A program made the position numbers and the translations under genes. Source: JANQRZ01 sp965214485 (GTDB lineage Bacteria; Bacteroidota; Rhodothermia; Rhodothermales; JANQRZ01). Taken from it: 64,000 bases of DNA. Shown piece by piece: positions 63,738 to 64,000 of this stretch; position 1 is the first letter of the stretch, and each line of letters opens with the position of its first letter. The notes under the pieces were generated by a model. That model was not told where the DNA came from. It saw nothing but the letters and a program-made list of their open reading frames with translations, and searched no databases. The stretch lies in NCBI GenBank assembly GCA_965214485.1, contig CBDCBW010000003.1:60979-124978 (forward strand), read 5' to 3'.

Positions 63738-64000
63738 TCAGTCGGAGCGAGAGCCGTGAGATGCTCCGTCGGGAAAGTAGTGAGTTGACTGCCAGAAGTA
63801 TCGCGAAGATGAGTCTTCTTGAAGCATGTTCAAACGCTCCGCCTCACGTCTTGCTTTTGCCAAAGTCGTCATCACTTCCTTGATGGTGACATCATGGTTT
63901 CCGACGACGATCGCGGGACCACTTTCTTCCAACTCGCTTTCCGTTCGTTTGACATCGGGAGGATGATGGGAAGATGATCGATGCGAACGACTACGTAGAC
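63738..64000 (-). CDS. Hypothetical protein, probably cut by the window edge
   Basis: An open frame on the minus strand enters from the right edge and ends at 63738. The visible part contains LEESGPAIVVGNHDVTIKEV, then VMTTLAKARREAERLNMLQE and a SRYFWQSTHYFPDGASHGSR tail. A TTG at 63932 is an in-window start option; otherwise the start lies beyond 64000. Helical and charged, no membrane segment, GC lower than the average here. Family not recognised. Confidence 0.45.
   Translation of the reverse strand, partial: LRSRSHRSSSHHPPDVKRTESELEESGPAIVVGNHDVTIKEVMTTLAKARREAERLNMLQEDSSSRYFWQSTHYFPDGASHGSRSD

Overview
The window is about 70% GC. It looks like a chromosomal segment of a Rhodothermota (Rhodothermia) bacterium, possibly close to the Rubricoccaceae. 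The supporting signs are a fused alpha-beta 2-oxoacid dehydrogenase E1, Por/type IX (T9SS) C-terminal sorting domains, a TonB receptor followed by an outer-membrane lipoprotein, FAS1-repeat lipoproteins, rare Shine-Dalgarno sequences and frequent GTG/TTG starts. This placement is inferred; no rRNA or marker phylogeny is available here.

Region 1 (1-17.4 kb) is housekeeping. It holds a truncated DUF547 lipoprotein, a DUF1573 protein, the E1 fusion, a Kv-type potassium channel and AceK. A haem block follows: hemA-hemC-hemD-hemE-hemF-hemH-methyltransferase all run on the minus strand with overlaps or short gaps, and hemL lies just beyond a decayed four-helix-bundle gene. Together these genes take glutamyl-tRNA to protohaem. 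A DUF819 membrane protein closes the region.

Region 2 (17.5-34.6 kb) is the most striking part: a unidirectional array of 18 gene cassettes separated by 18 attC-like recombination sites of 118-138 bp (one truncated), with no integrase gene in the window. It is an integron cassette array of the CALIN type (cluster of attC sites lacking an integrase). The 5-prime core box of almost every cassette is the exact reverse complement of the core box at its own 3-prime end, often over 11-12 nt, as expected if each cassette was once a circle. Cargo is mainly exported lipoproteins or surface proteins (including a T9SS LamG protein), enzymes (serine beta-lactamase-like hydrolase, amidase, intradiol-dioxygenase-like protein, GNAT acetyltransferase) and seven toxin-antitoxin (TA) modules. 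Three cassettes repeat the order lipoprotein, PIN toxin, antitoxin. Two cassette toxins are broken while their antitoxins are intact. An IS481-type fragment has destroyed one attC half-site and the start of one cassette. The array ends in the 3-prime remnant of a T9SS-sorted protein gene.

Region 3 (34.8-64 kb) returns to chromosomal genes: egtB-egtD (ergothioneine), a polyphosphate-glucokinase-like ROK kinase, a four-FAS1 lipoprotein, a TonB receptor and lipoprotein pair, DUF3467, cystathionine beta-synthase, a hybrid histidine kinase, lon, rsgA, a glycosyltransferase-methyltransferase fusion, an RsbW-like ATPase, a GT2 glycosyltransferase, an Xaa-Pro peptidase, guaB, an RsuA/RluB-family synthase, scpB-scpA and a galE-like epimerase. 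The right edge holds small mobile-looking modules: DUF4160/DUF2442, a galE start remnant, and a Phd/RelE pair with a frameshifted toxin. Short tandem repeats, most often of 15 bp, recur at gene ends and in linkers across the whole window.
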